This document shows positions 1 through 7,066 of a stretch of 30,087 nt of DNA, piece after piece. The translations under genes and the position numbers were made by a program. The notes below the pieces were generated by a model. The model made no database searches and was not told the origin of the DNA. It saw only the letters and a program-made list of their open reading frames with translations. Location: the NCBI GenBank assembly GCA_023386865.1, contig JAEWIV010000094.1, positions 1 through 30,087 on the forward strand. Direction: 5' to 3'. Each line of letters begins with the position of its first letter. Position 1 is the stretch's first letter. This DNA comes from Pseudomonadota bacterium (GTDB lineage Bacteria; Pseudomonadota; Alphaproteobacteria; Reyranellales; Reyranellaceae).

Positions 1-1
1 C

Positions 2-175
2 AACATGAGCGAGCAGCCGGCGGCGTCGATCAATTGCGGCTACACCCACGAAGGCAAGCCGATCGGCCTGCAGATCGCCGGCCACCGTTTCGACGATCTC
101 GGCGTGATGCGGATCTCGCGCTGGTTCGAGCAGGCGAGGGGAGCGCAGAAGGCATGGCCGCAAGCCCCGACATGA
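2..175 (+). CDS. Amidase, C-terminal fragment (5' end outside window)
   Basis: The reading frame is open from the left edge and stops at 173-175, giving the last 57 residues of a protein. The piece contains PAASINCGYT followed by GLQIAGHRFDD and a helix ending in WFEQA. This matches the usual C-terminus of amidase-signature family enzymes, which hydrolyse amide bonds with a Ser-Ser-Lys triad. The catalytic residues lie upstream of the window, so substrate and activity cannot be judged. The stop overlaps the start region of the downstream racemase-family gene, which implies one transcript and translational coupling. Confidence 0.8.
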   Translation, partial: NMSEQPAASINCGYTHEGKPIGLQIAGHRFDDLGVMRISRWFEQARGAQKAWPQAPT

Positions 176-870
176 CAGGACCGCTCGGCATCCTGATGCT
201 CGACACGCGCTTTCCGCGCATCGTGGGCGACATCGGCAATGCCCAGTCCTTCGACTTCCCCGTGATCTTCCGGCGCATGGTGGGCATCGGCTCGTCCGAT
301 GCCGTGACCGCGCATCCCGACCGGCCGCGTGTGCTGGCCGCTCTCGAGGCCAATGCCCGCGCGCTCGCGGCCGAGGGGGCAATCGGCCTGTCGACGAGCT
401 GCGGCTTCCTCGCCCTCTACCAGGACGATCTGTCAGCCTGCTCGCCCGTCCCCGTCGCGACGTCGGCGCTGTTGCACATCAAGCGGCTTGCCAACAGAAA
501 AGTGGGCGTGCTCACGGCGTCGGCTCGCAACCTGACGCCGGCTCACTTCGCTGCCGTCGGTGCGCCGACCGACACGCCGTTCGTCGGCCTGCCCGAAGAC
601 AGTTCCTTTGCCAGGACGTTCATCGGCAATGCCCCGACGCTCGATCGCGACCAGGTCGAGCGCGAGGTGGTGGCCGCCGCCCGCGATCTGGCGGCGCGCC
701 ATCCCGGGATCGACACGATCGTCTTCGAATGCACCAACCTGCCGCCGTACAAGAAGGCGGTGCAGGACGCCACGGGCCTGCCCGTGTTCGACGTGCTCGA
801 CCTGTTGAAGGGCTTTCACGACCGGCTCACGGGCGCAGCAGGCGGCGGGAGAGGGGCTGCAGCTGGGTAG
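154..870 (+). CDS. Aspartate/glutamate racemase family protein
   Basis: This 238-residue protein starts GPLGILMLDTRFPR after a short leader. It has two cysteine motifs typical of the Asp/Glu/hydantoin racemase superfamily, STSCGF near residue 90 and FECTNLPPY near residue 190. In this family the two cysteines act as the acid/base pair that inverts the alpha carbon. The length fits the family. I chose ATG 154 because AGAAGG and GAGGGGAG lie just upstream. ATG 172, which overlaps the amidase stop as ATGA, is a real alternative. Coupling to an amidase gene suggests amino-acid amide or hydantoin-like catabolism, but that is inference. The 3' end overlaps the convergent transporter gene by 44 bases. 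Confidence 0.85.
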   Translation: MAASPDMTGPLGILMLDTRFPRIVGDIGNAQSFDFPVIFRRMVGIGSSDAVTAHPDRPRVLAALEANARALAAEGAIGLSTSCGFLALYQDDLSACSPVPVATSALLHIKRLANRKVGVLTASARNLTPAHFAAVGAPTDTPFVGLPEDSSFARTFIGNAPTLDRDQVEREVVAAARDLAARHPGIDTIVFECTNLPPYKKAVQDATGLPVFDVLDLLKGFHDRLTGAAGGGRGAAAG

Positions 871-1795
871 GGATCAGGTAGATCGGGAACTGCACGGCGG
901 CGATGAACAGGAAGACGTCGGCGTCGATCGAGGCCGGGAGCACCGCCATCAACAGCGCATTGTGGCGCCCGCCCGAGCAGTAGCCAGCGGTCAACGCCAC
1001 GCGCCGGTCGAGGAACGGCAGCGTGCCCGCCGCGACCACGAGGTTGCATAGCAGCATGCCGGCGAAGGCGCCGACGATGAAGCCCATGAGCTTCAGGGGC
1101 TGCTCTGTCGCCTGGGCGACCACGCCATCCATCAGCGGAATGGCGAACACCATCAGCACCACGACCGACAATCCGTCGAGCGTCGGCGCTTCCTCCATGA
1201 CCCGCGAACCGAGCCAACGGCGGATGGCGAATGCCCCGGCCGACGCCAGCACCACGATCAGCGCCAGGCGCAGGCTGAGATCGATGACGCCGATGTGCAG
1301 GTCGAGGCCGAGCAGCCACAGCGCCAGCGGCGGCAAGGTGAAAGGCACCAGGAAGTTGGTGAACAGCGTCAGCAGAAGGGCGAGCGAGGAGTCGAGCCGC
1401 AGGAAGGCCGCGGTGGTGGCGGCCGATATGATCCCGGGGGCCATTGCGCTGAGGCAAAGGGCGGCGGCCAGGCCGGGCCACAAGCCGAGCCCCTGCCAGA
1501 TCGGCCAGACGGCCAAGGGGACGACGATCAGGTTCGCCAGAGCCAGCAGAACGGCAAGGCCCGGGCGGCGGAGCAGAGCGCGCACCCGAATCCAGTCCAT
1601 ACGCGCCAGGGTCAGCATCAGCAGGAGAACGGCCAGCGGCCAAAGCAGGACCCGCGTGGCCGAGGCGATTTCCTGAAAGGAGAGTCCGATCGCCAGCGAC
1701 AACGGCAGAAGAGTGGTGGCGCGGCCGCCCATGCGCCGCAAAACGTGAACGACCGGATTCATCGGGCCGAGCATACACATGTTGGCCTTCGGCAT
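827..1795 (-). CDS. Bile acid:sodium symporter (BASS)-like membrane transporter
   Basis: The protein is about 320 residues, strongly hydrophobic, with around nine or ten membrane segments. Segments such as VLLWPLAVLLLMLTLARM and the later SAMAPGIISAATTAAF and TAGYCSGGRHNALLMAVLP resemble the BASS/arsenite-resistance-like fold, whose crossover regions bind sodium and an organic anion. The substrate cannot be inferred. The start is uncertain: ATG 1795, 1780, 1774 and 1762 are all in frame, and GAAGG lies just before 1780. It is convergent with the racemase-family gene and overlaps its last 44 bases, so the two messages could interfere. Confidence 0.8.
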   Translation of the reverse strand: MPKANMCMLGPMNPVVHVLRRMGGRATTLLPLSLAIGLSFQEIASATRVLLWPLAVLLLMLTLARMDWIRVRALLRRPGLAVLLALANLIVVPLAVWPIWQGLGLWPGLAAALCLSAMAPGIISAATTAAFLRLDSSLALLLTLFTNFLVPFTLPPLALWLLGLDLHIGVIDLSLRLALIVVLASAGAFAIRRWLGSRVMEEAPTLDGLSVVVLMVFAIPLMDGVVAQATEQPLKLMGFIVGAFAGMLLCNLVVAAGTLPFLDRRVALTAGYCSGGRHNALLMAVLPASIDADVFLFIAAVQFPIYLIPTQLQPLSRRLLRP

Positions 1796-1880
1796 GTCCC
1801 GGCGGATTTGACGAGCCGACGCTCGACATCGGCTGGCGCTATCGCTTGTCGGGCATCGGTGCGGGCTTTAGCGTGCCGTC

Positions 1881-2567
1881 ATGACAAACGATGCCGGCGT
1901 GTGGCTGGACGATCTCACGTGGCCCGAGGCGAAGGCTCGTTTCGACTCGGGAGCGCTGGTCGTCGTGCCGGTCGGTGCGGCTGCCAAGGCGCACGGTCCG
2001 CACCTGCCGCTCAAGACCGACGCCGTCACCGCTCGGGCCTTGGCTCAGCGGCTGATCGAGCGCCTGCCCGTGGTTGCGGCACCCGTGGTGGGTTTCGGCT
2101 TCTACCCCGCCTTCAGCTCGTTCGCGGGCAGCCAGCATCTGTCGGCGGAAACCTTCAAGTCCCTGCTGGTCGAGCTGCTGGAAAACCTGCGCAGCCACGG
2201 CGTCCGGCGGATCGTCGTGCTGAACACGGGGGTGTCGACCGAGAAGCCGATCGACGAGGTCGCCCTCGGCGCCGCCGATCTCCTGGTGCTGCATATGCGC
2301 GACCTGGGCGGCGCAGCCGAAAAGTTGCTGGCTGTCGCCGAAGGCGGCCATGCCGACGAGAGAGAGACGTCGGTCATGCTGGCGCTGGATCCCCGCAGCG
2401 TGCGCACCGACAAGCTGGCGATCGACGGGCCGTTCGAACATACCGGCGCCACCGGCGACCCGGGACAGGCCACGGCCTTCAAGGGCGAGCGCATCCTGGC
2501 GGCCCGAACGGACGATATCGTTGCGGCCATCGCGGCACGTTGGCCCGACCTAGCGTCCGGGTCCTGA
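1881..2567 (+). CDS. Creatininase family protein with altered metal site
   Basis: This 228-residue protein carries the family core: VPVGAAAKAHGPHLPLKTD near the N-terminus and GGHADERETSVML around residue 155. Creatininase-family enzymes are metal-dependent amidohydrolases that use Glu, His and Asp ligands in an EHGPHLP...TD motif and a His in an NGHGGN motif. Here the residue before HG is Ala rather than Glu, and the NGHGGN position reads LNTGVST. The His, Asp and C-terminal Glu-rich motif remain. The fold assignment is firm. Catalytic activity is doubtful, or belongs to a divergent subgroup. It stands alone, 85 bases from the divergent transporter. Confidence 0.85.
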   Translation: MTNDAGVWLDDLTWPEAKARFDSGALVVVPVGAAAKAHGPHLPLKTDAVTARALAQRLIERLPVVAAPVVGFGFYPAFSSFAGSQHLSAETFKSLLVELLENLRSHGVRRIVVLNTGVSTEKPIDEVALGAADLLVLHMRDLGGAAEKLLAVAEGGHADERETSVMLALDPRSVRTDKLAIDGPFEHTGATGDPGQATAFKGERILAARTDDIVAAIAARWPDLASGS

Positions 2568-2661
2568 GGCCGGTTGGTCGCGGCAACCCTTTCCGACCGG
2601 CCTGCGTTCACCGCGACGTCAATCGCGCAGGGCGCGCACAGCAGGCAGAAGGAACCCGGCG

Positions 2662-3027
2662 ATGGCCGACATGACCAAGATCACGCCCAATACGCTCATC
2701 AACGCTGCTCGTGTCAAAGGCACGTCCGTCTACAATGCCCAGGGTGACAAGCTCGGCATGATCGACGACATCATGCTCGACAAGGCGAGCGGCAGGGCCA
2801 TCTACGCGATCATGTCGTTCGGTGGCTTCCTGGGGATTGGCGAGAAGTATCATCCGATCCCCTGGTCGGCCCTGAACTACGATGCCGACAAGGGTGGCTA
2901 CGTGGTCGGCCTGGAGAAGAAGATGCTCGAGGGCGCACCGACCTATGGCAGGGACGAGGATTTCCGCTGGACATCCGACTACGGCCGTCGGGTCGACCGC
3001 TACTACAACGCCCCGACCTATTGGTAG
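2662..3027 (+). CDS. PRC-barrel domain-containing protein
   Basis: This 121-residue soluble protein has one PRC-barrel domain at about residues 12-90: a stretch reading GTSVYNAQGDKLGMIDDIMLD, then GRAIYAIMSFGGFLG and the IPWSAL turn. PRC barrels are small beta-barrels in the photosynthetic reaction centre H subunit, the RNA-processing protein RimM and many stress-related proteins, where they mediate protein contacts. The C-terminus is aromatic and charged (WTSDYGRRVDRYY). ATG 2662 has AAGGAA seven bases upstream. Related small PRC proteins in alphaproteobacteria are often stress-induced, but nothing here shows regulation. Confidence 0.85.
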   Translation: MADMTKITPNTLINAARVKGTSVYNAQGDKLGMIDDIMLDKASGRAIYAIMSFGGFLGIGEKYHPIPWSALNYDADKGGYVVGLEKKMLEGAPTYGRDEDFRWTSDYGRRVDRYYNAPTYW

Positions 3028-3042
3028 GCTCGGCGTCCTTTA

Positions 3043-3333
3043 TCAGAACGGCGAGCGCCGCCGCAGCCCGAGCCGACGACCCCGCCGGTCGCGCGGGGGA
3101 GGCGCTTGACGCTGTAGGTCCGGCGCAGGCTGCGGCGCTTCGGTCGGCGCGTTGGCGATCGCCCGACCTCGCTCGGTCAGCCGGATGCCGTCGGCCCGGT
3201 CCTCGATCAGGCCCAGCATCTCGAAGCGCAGTCGCTGGGTAGAGGACAGCGCAACCGGCGCTGCGTTCGTGCTCGCAATGGCACGGAGGATCTCGTGTTC
3301 CTGGGTTCCGAGGGGGATGCTCTTGGTGCTCAT
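3043..3333 (-). CDS. Small hypothetical protein, winged-helix-like N-terminus, basic tail
   Basis: This 96-residue protein is not recognised. Residues 12-60 (EHEILRAIAS, then LRFEMLGLIED and IRLTERGRAIAN) have the rhythm of a small winged-helix domain, where a LTERG-type turn often leads into the wing. The last 30 residues are proline- and arginine-rich and end in RRGRRLGLRRRSPF. That composition could bind nucleic acid, but the family cannot be named. The ATG has AGG seven bases upstream (GCAGGTCGACC). It converges on the PRC-barrel gene with 15 bases between the stops and is divergent from the tandem paralog pair. Confidence 0.55.
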   Translation of the reverse strand: MSTKSIPLGTQEHEILRAIASTNAAPVALSSTQRLRFEMLGLIEDRADGIRLTERGRAIANAPTEAPQPAPDLQRQAPPPRDRRGRRLGLRRRSPF

Positions 3334-3429
3334 GGTCGACCTGCCCGGTCAACGTGACCTGTGATCGGAGGTTGCGGCCGCTCGACGCCCTCCCTACTGT
3401 GCGGACGGGGAGAAACTGGCGACCGTCGC

Positions 3430-3801
3430 GTGCCCATCACCTGGAGGATCGACCACGATCAGCGCATGCTGAGTGCCGTATGCGAGGGCGATGTCACGCT
3501 GCGCGATCTCGAAGAATACCTCGATGCCGTGGTCGTGGCCGGGAGCATGCCCTACCGCAAGCTGTTCGATGGAACCGGCGGCGATTCGAGGTTGACCGGC
3601 GAGGAGATGATGCTGCTTGGAGCGCGGATCCGCGCCTATCACGCCGCGGGGCCGATGGGGCCCCTCGCCATCGTCGCGGTGACCGAGCACACGTACGGGC
3701 TGGCCCGGCTGTTCGGCGCATTGGCTGCGGCCGACCGCCCGATCAAGATCTTCCGCGACGCAGGTGCCGCCCGGCGTTGGCTGGACGGCCAAGCGGCATA
3801 G
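3430..3801 (+). CDS. STAS/SpoIIAA-like protein, first of a tandem pair
   Basis: The product is about 123 residues from GTG 3430, beginning PITWRIDHDQRM. The frame opens earlier at GTG 3361, but only the part from 3430 matches its neighbour. It shares a full-length pattern with the next gene: W-I-D near the start, EGDVT/EGDIS, KLFDGT/KLLDGT, MGPLAIVA/MGPLAVVA, AADRPIKIF/VADRPMKVF and ARRWLD/ARRWLE. This is the alpha/beta layout of SpoIIAA/STAS-like domains found in many alphaproteobacteria. Their molecular role is not established. No Shine-Dalgarno sequence is well placed, although GGGGAG occurs about 16 bases upstream. Confidence 0.65.
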   Translation: MPITWRIDHDQRMLSAVCEGDVTLRDLEEYLDAVVVAGSMPYRKLFDGTGGDSRLTGEEMMLLGARIRAYHAAGPMGPLAIVAVTEHTYGLARLFGALAAADRPIKIFRDAGAARRWLDGQAA

Positions 3802-4182
3802 ATGGCGCTCTACTGGACAATCGATTCGCGCCGGCGGACCGTCGAGGTTGTCGCGGAAGGCGACATATCGATGGCCGACGCCATGGGCTTCTTCGACGCC
3901 GTGGAGGGGGCCGAGGCGTTGTCCTACAGCAAGCTGCTCGACGGAACGGCTGCGCGGGCTGCCATGACGCCCGACGAAATGCTGTCGATCGTCGTACGCA
4001 TCCGTGGGCTGCATGCGCTCGGCAACATGGGCCCTCTGGCAGTCGTCGCCACCGCCGAGCAGGCGGAGCGCATCGCGCGCTTGCTGGGCGCCGCCGCGGT
4101 AGCCGATCGTCCGATGAAAGTTTTCGAGGACGTCAAGCAGGCGCGTCGTTGGCTCGAGGCGCAGCAGCCCCCGCCTCCTTGA
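3802..4182 (+). CDS. STAS/SpoIIAA-like protein, second of a tandem pair
   Basis: This 126-residue paralog of the preceding gene begins at the ATG touching the previous stop (TAGATG), so the two are almost certainly translationally coupled. It has the same order of landmarks: YWTID, EGDIS, KLLDGT, MGPLAVVA, VADRPMKVF, ARRWLE. It ends in QQPPPP. The pair looks like a local duplication that has diverged well beyond recent copying. The last 50 bases overlap the convergent receiver-domain gene. No catalytic motif is visible. A role as a phosphorylation-switched partner protein, as for SpoIIAA, is only an analogy. Confidence 0.7.
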   Translation: MALYWTIDSRRRTVEVVAEGDISMADAMGFFDAVEGAEALSYSKLLDGTAARAAMTPDEMLSIVVRIRGLHALGNMGPLAVVATAEQAERIARLLGAAAVADRPMKVFEDVKQARRWLEAQQPPPP

Positions 4183-4558
4183 CCAGGCGGGCCAGCGCGC
4201 CGATCACCTCGCTCGGCTCATAGGGCTTGTCGAACAGCGGCCGTTCGCGATGCGTGTAGGGCATAAGGGCACTGGACAGGCCGCTCACGAACACGAAGGG
4301 GATGTTGAGCACCGCCAGAACGTCGGCCAGAGGAAACGACGTTTCGTTGCGCAGGCGGATGTCCAGCAGCGCGCCATCCAGCCGGTTGTCCGCCATGACG
4401 GCATGGGCGCTGGCGACGGAAGCGACGGGGCCGATCACGATGCCGCCAGCCTGTTGAACCGCCGCCGCAAGATTGAGGGCGATAGGGGCCTCGTCCTCGA
4501 CAATCAGGATCTTTCGACCGCGCAGCGGCGTTTCGGAGGGCGGAGACTCTGACGACAT
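4133..4558 (-). CDS. Single-domain response regulator (receiver only)
   Basis: This 141-residue protein is one CheY-like receiver with no output domain. The acidic pair is in ILIVEDE (residues 21-22), the phospho-acceptor is Asp66 in ALLDIRL, the switch Ser is Ser92 in FVFVSG, and the conserved Lys is Lys111 in FDKPY. It must therefore act through protein contact, as a phosphate sink or as a relay within a histidine-kinase system. No partner kinase is adjacent; the nearest is the PAS hybrid kinase near 7.6-9.5 kb. It converges on the STAS-like pair with a 50-base overlap and is divergent from the small membrane protein at 4674. Confidence 0.88.
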   Translation of the reverse strand: MSSESPPSETPLRGRKILIVEDEAPIALNLAAAVQQAGGIVIGPVASVASAHAVMADNRLDGALLDIRLRNETSFPLADVLAVLNIPFVFVSGLSSALMPYTHRERPLFDKPYEPSEVIGALARLVKEAGAAAPRANDAPA

Positions 4559-4658
4559 TTGAACTCTAACGCCGAGTCCCCGCCCGCGGTTCCACCCTTC
4601 CGCGCGATGCTCGCTGGGAACGGAAGGCGCGTCGGCACCGTTTCACGGCAATCCAGAA

Positions 4659-4666
4659 AAGGAGGG
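4659..4666 (+). promoter_or_regulatory. Strong ribosome binding site for the 4674 gene
   Basis: AAGGAGGG lies seven bases before the ATG at 4674. It is close to an ideal match to the 16S anti-Shine-Dalgarno sequence and much stronger than most sites in this window. It fixes the start and predicts efficient translation. Confidence 0.75.
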
Positions 4667-4673
4667 AAACAGC

Positions 4674-4949
4674 ATGCCCGACTATGACCCCAGGACAACA
4701 GATGTCCACGTGACTGCCGGGCCGACCAGCGGCGGCGGCGGTCTATACTTCATCGTCGGCGCGTTGGTGGTGGCTGTGCTGGTCGGCGGTTATTTCATGT
4801 TCGGCGCGCCCGGCCTGCACAGCAACGTCGCGCGGGCCCCCGACCGCAATGTCAACGTCACTGTCGAACAGCCGCGCCCGCCGGCCAATCCGGCGCCGGC
4901 GAATCCAGCACCGGCGAACCCGGCGCCCGCGCCGCAGCGCCAGCAGTAA
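4674..4949 (+). CDS. Small single-pass membrane protein with PANPA repeats
   Basis: This 91-residue protein is not recognised as a named family. It has a short polar N-terminus, a glycine run, one clear membrane helix at about residues 24-44 (YFIVGALVVAVLVGGYFMFG), then a periplasmic-type tail of about 45 residues. The tail is rich in Pro, Ala and Asn and carries three PANPA units. Such tails usually span the cell-envelope space or serve as flexible linkers. It is followed 79 bases later by the secreted DUF3617 protein on the same strand. No function can be assigned. Confidence 0.7.
   Translation: MPDYDPRTTDVHVTAGPTSGGGGLYFIVGALVVAVLVGGYFMFGAPGLHSNVARAPDRNVNVTVEQPRPPANPAPANPAPANPAPAPQRQQ
4881..4925 (+). 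repeat. Three tandem 15-base units encoding PANPA
   Basis: Units at 4881-4895, 4896-4910 and 4911-4925 each encode Pro-Ala-Asn-Pro-Ala with a few synonymous third-base changes. A partial unit (PAP) follows. The unit length is a multiple of three, so copy-number change would lengthen or shorten the tail without a frameshift. Confidence 0.8.
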
Positions 4950-5028
4950 CGTTCTGATTCGGATCGCGGGGCGACGGCGTGCCGCGTATGCTGCCGCCGT
5001 CGCCAGTCAGCAGGAGCGGTCCAAGTCG

Positions 5029-5469
5029 ATGAAGTGTTCTGTCATTGCCGCAGCAATTGCGGCTGCGCTGGCCGCAGGCCCGACTTTCGGGCAGACCGCC
5101 ATCCAGGCGGGCTTGTGGGAGATCACCGACAAGACCACGCTGGAAGGGATGCAGCCGATGCCGGCCACTTCCAAGCGGATCTGCGTCAAGGGCGGTGAAG
5201 CCATCCTGGAGCGCCTGCTGTATCCGACCCCCGACGATTTCGCCAAGCACGGCTGCACCTTTGCGCCGGGACCCAAGCAACCCGGCATATTCAAGGCGAC
5301 CACCGTGTGCCCGCCCAAGGACGAGACACCGGGCGTCACGGCCGAGGCGGAGGTCAGCTACAAGCCGGACAGCTACGAAGGCCTGGGCCAGCTCACCGTC
5401 AAGGACAAGTCGGGTACGACGGTGAAGGGCAGCAGTGTTCTCGGCGGCAAGCGCCTCGGCGAATGCTGA
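5029..5469 (+). CDS. DUF3617 domain-containing secreted protein
   Basis: This 146-residue protein starts MKCSVIAAAIAAALAAGPTFG, a signal peptide likely cut before QTAIQ. The mature part has the DUF3617 pattern: QAGLWEITDKTTLEG, then MPATSKRICVKGG, and paired cysteines (KHGCTF, TTVCPP, GEC) that probably form disulfides in the periplasm. The family is widespread in proteobacteria and has no established function. The frame is open much further upstream (from 4849), but that region overlaps the previous gene. ATG 5029 has AGGAG at a reasonable distance and directly precedes the signal peptide. Confidence 0.82.
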   Translation: MKCSVIAAAIAAALAAGPTFGQTAIQAGLWEITDKTTLEGMQPMPATSKRICVKGGEAILERLLYPTPDDFAKHGCTFAPGPKQPGIFKATTVCPPKDETPGVTAEAEVSYKPDSYEGLGQLTVKDKSGTTVKGSSVLGGKRLGEC

Positions 5470-5499
5470 GCGGCGCGACGGCGCCCTGAAACGCGCGGC

Positions 5500-6582
5500 C
5501 TACGCCGAACCCTGGCCGGAGCGGAACATCGGCATCACCTGCTCGCCGAAGCGGCGCATCGAGGCCATGTTCTGCGCGTGGTTCATGGCGCCGAACCCAG
5601 TCTGGCAGAGCAGGTGGCGGACGCCGACGTCGCGCAGCTCCGCCACCTGCTCGCGCACGCGCTTGACCGAGCCGTAGAGCGAGCCGGTCTGCAAGGCAAA
5701 GGGAATGGCGACCGAGTCCGGCACCTTGGGATCCGTCCAGGCATTGAGGGTTGCCGGCTCGGGCTCGAAGTCCGCGGGGTTGTAGGCCTCGCGTACATGC
5801 ATCATGTGGGCGCGCGTCTCGGCGAGCAGTTCGGCGAGCTCTTCCTCGGCCTGCGCGTCAGATTCGGCCACGTAGACGTTGCGCCAAAGCGCGCTCTGCG
5901 CCAGCAGCCGTGCCCGCGTCGCCTCGTCGTGGCCGCCCTCGGCGATGCCGTCCTCGTAGGTGGCCCAGCGCTCCTTGATGCGGTCGACGGGCAGACGCGC
6001 CGTCAGGATCGGCACGCCGAGCCTGCCGCACTCCTTGAACGATCCGGGTGAGATCACCGAGCGCCACAGCGGCGGGCCGGGCTGCTGAACGGGTTTGGGC
6101 CGGATGGCCGGAATATGGACCTTGTGGAACCGGCCGTTGTAAGTGAGCGGGGCTTCGCGCCAGGCGCGCTCGATGATGTCGACGGCCTCTTCCATGCGCT
6201 CGCGGCTGTCGGTGCTGCGCAGCCCGTGTCCGACGAACTCGTACTCGTTGTAGACCGTGCCCTTGCCGATGCCGACGTCGATGCGGCCCTTGCTGAGATT
6301 GTCGAGCAGGGCGAGCTGCACGGCCAGCCGCACCGGGTGGTGGAACGGCATCTGCACCACGGCGAAGCCGATGCGGATACGCTCGGTCCTCATCGCCAGC
6401 GCCGCGGCGAACATCAGCGAGTCCGAATAGACGCTTTCGCCGGTAAAATAGTGCTCTGTCAGCCATACGTCGGAGAATCCCAGGCGCTCGGCACAACAGG
6501 CCTGGTCGATGACATTGTCGATGCGTTGGGCATCCTCGTCGGGCGAGGGCGACATCTGAAGGGTAAGCCAGCCGAATTGCAT
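5500..6582 (-). CDS. LLM class flavin-dependent oxidoreductase (luciferase-like)
   Basis: This 360-residue protein has the bacterial luciferase-like TIM-barrel pattern: FGWLTLQMSP at strand 1, ERLGFSDVWLTEHYF, AMRTERIRIGFAVVQMPFHHPVRLA, then LDNLSKGRIDVGIGKG. Family members use reduced flavin (FMNH2, sometimes F420) to oxygenate aldehydes, sulfonates, nitriloacetate or xenobiotics. Substrate and cofactor cannot be told from sequence alone. No flavin reductase gene is beside it, so it would rely on one encoded elsewhere. Length is normal. No strong Shine-Dalgarno precedes the start. An AT-rich repeat lies about 90 bases upstream of its start. Confidence 0.88.
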   Translation of the reverse strand: MQFGWLTLQMSPSPDEDAQRIDNVIDQACCAERLGFSDVWLTEHYFTGESVYSDSLMFAAALAMRTERIRIGFAVVQMPFHHPVRLAVQLALLDNLSKGRIDVGIGKGTVYNEYEFVGHGLRSTDSRERMEEAVDIIERAWREAPLTYNGRFHKVHIPAIRPKPVQQPGPPLWRSVISPGSFKECGRLGVPILTARLPVDRIKERWATYEDGIAEGGHDEATRARLLAQSALWRNVYVAESDAQAEEELAELLAETRAHMMHVREAYNPADFEPEPATLNAWTDPKVPDSVAIPFALQTGSLYGSVKRVREQVAELRDVGVRHLLCQTGFGAMNHAQNMASMRRFGEQVMPMFRSGQGSA

Positions 6583-6672
6583 GCTGCCAATTCACCCGCT
6601 TTGGGAGCACGGGGCAAGGCGGCTGTTTCTCGAGGCAGTCACCGCCGCTCCACCAGAAGCGGGCCTTGTGGG

Positions 6673-6704
6673 CTAATTGCACTAAGAAAAGGTAAATATC
6701 TTTT
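6673..6704. repeat. AT-rich direct repeat, copy 1
   Basis: This copy aligns with 7036-7064 on the same strand as TAA(A)TTGCA(C)TAAGAAA followed by (A)GG-T/C-AAATATC-T/C-TT, with only single-base gaps and two substitutions across the core. On the minus strand it begins at the stop codon of the 6703-7017 gene and lies upstream of the luciferase-like gene. It is conspicuously AT-rich for this region. It could be a promoter or operator, or a small mobile repeat. Confidence 0.6.
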
Positions 6705-7017
6705 ATTGGCAAGCCTGCCCTTTGACCGGCTCGCGCAGGCGCCAGCACAGCACGTCGTTGTCCGCCGCACGCCCTGAATTGCAGAAGTAGACCTCGCGAT
6801 CTTTCTGGACCCACAGGCCGCCTGGGACCGCCGCCTTGATGTCGTAGCCTCTGCTGATCAGCGCAGCGGCCGATACACCGGGCGCTTCCACGTGCTGGGA
6901 CATGCAAGTCTGCGCGGTCGGTGCCTGCGGCGGCGCTTGCCTCGGTGCCGTCGGCTGCTGGGCATTCGCTGCTCCCACCAACACTGTCACGAGGGCGATG
7001 GTGACGAGCACTTTCAT
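6703..7017 (-). CDS. Small secreted hypothetical protein
   Basis: This 104-residue protein is of unknown family. From ATG 7017 it reads KVLVTIALVTVLVGAANAQ, a clean signal peptide with cleavage after ANA. A Pro/Gln/Ala-rich linker follows, then a compact domain with four cysteines (QTCMSQ, VYFCNSG, VLCWRL, GQACQ) that could form two disulfides. The frame extends to 7056, but that would put charged residues before the signal peptide and cross the AT-rich repeat. AT-rich direct repeats lie on both sides of the gene. It may be cotranscribed with the secreted-protein gene at 7067-7522. Confidence 0.6.
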   Translation of the reverse strand: MKVLVTIALVTVLVGAANAQQPTAPRQAPPQAPTAQTCMSQHVEAPGVSAAALISRGYDIKAAVPGGLWVQKDREVYFCNSGRAADNDVLCWRLREPVKGQACQ

Positions 7018-7035
7018 CGGTAGGCGCAGCTTAAC

Positions 7036-7064
7036 TAAATTGCATAAGAAAGGCAAATATCCTT
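7036..7064. repeat. AT-rich direct repeat, copy 2
   Basis: This is the second copy of the element at 6673-6704. On the minus strand it begins about two bases after the stop of the 7067-7522 gene and ends about 20 bases before the start of the 6703-7017 gene. It therefore sits where a promoter, operator or leader element for that gene would be. Both copies keep the same position relative to the upstream stop codon. Confidence 0.6.
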
Positions 7065-7066
7065 GG

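Noticed and set aside
2567..2603. 8-base-pair hairpin (AGGCCGGT / ACCGGCCT) right at the stop of the creatininase-like gene.
   Set aside because: The loop is 21 bases long and no T-run follows, so I do not call it a terminator.
1295..2674. 459-codon plus-strand frame across the transporter and creatininase genes.
   Set aside because: It overlaps two better-supported genes in other frames, and its composition (Gln, Gly, Arg runs) is typical of a shadow.
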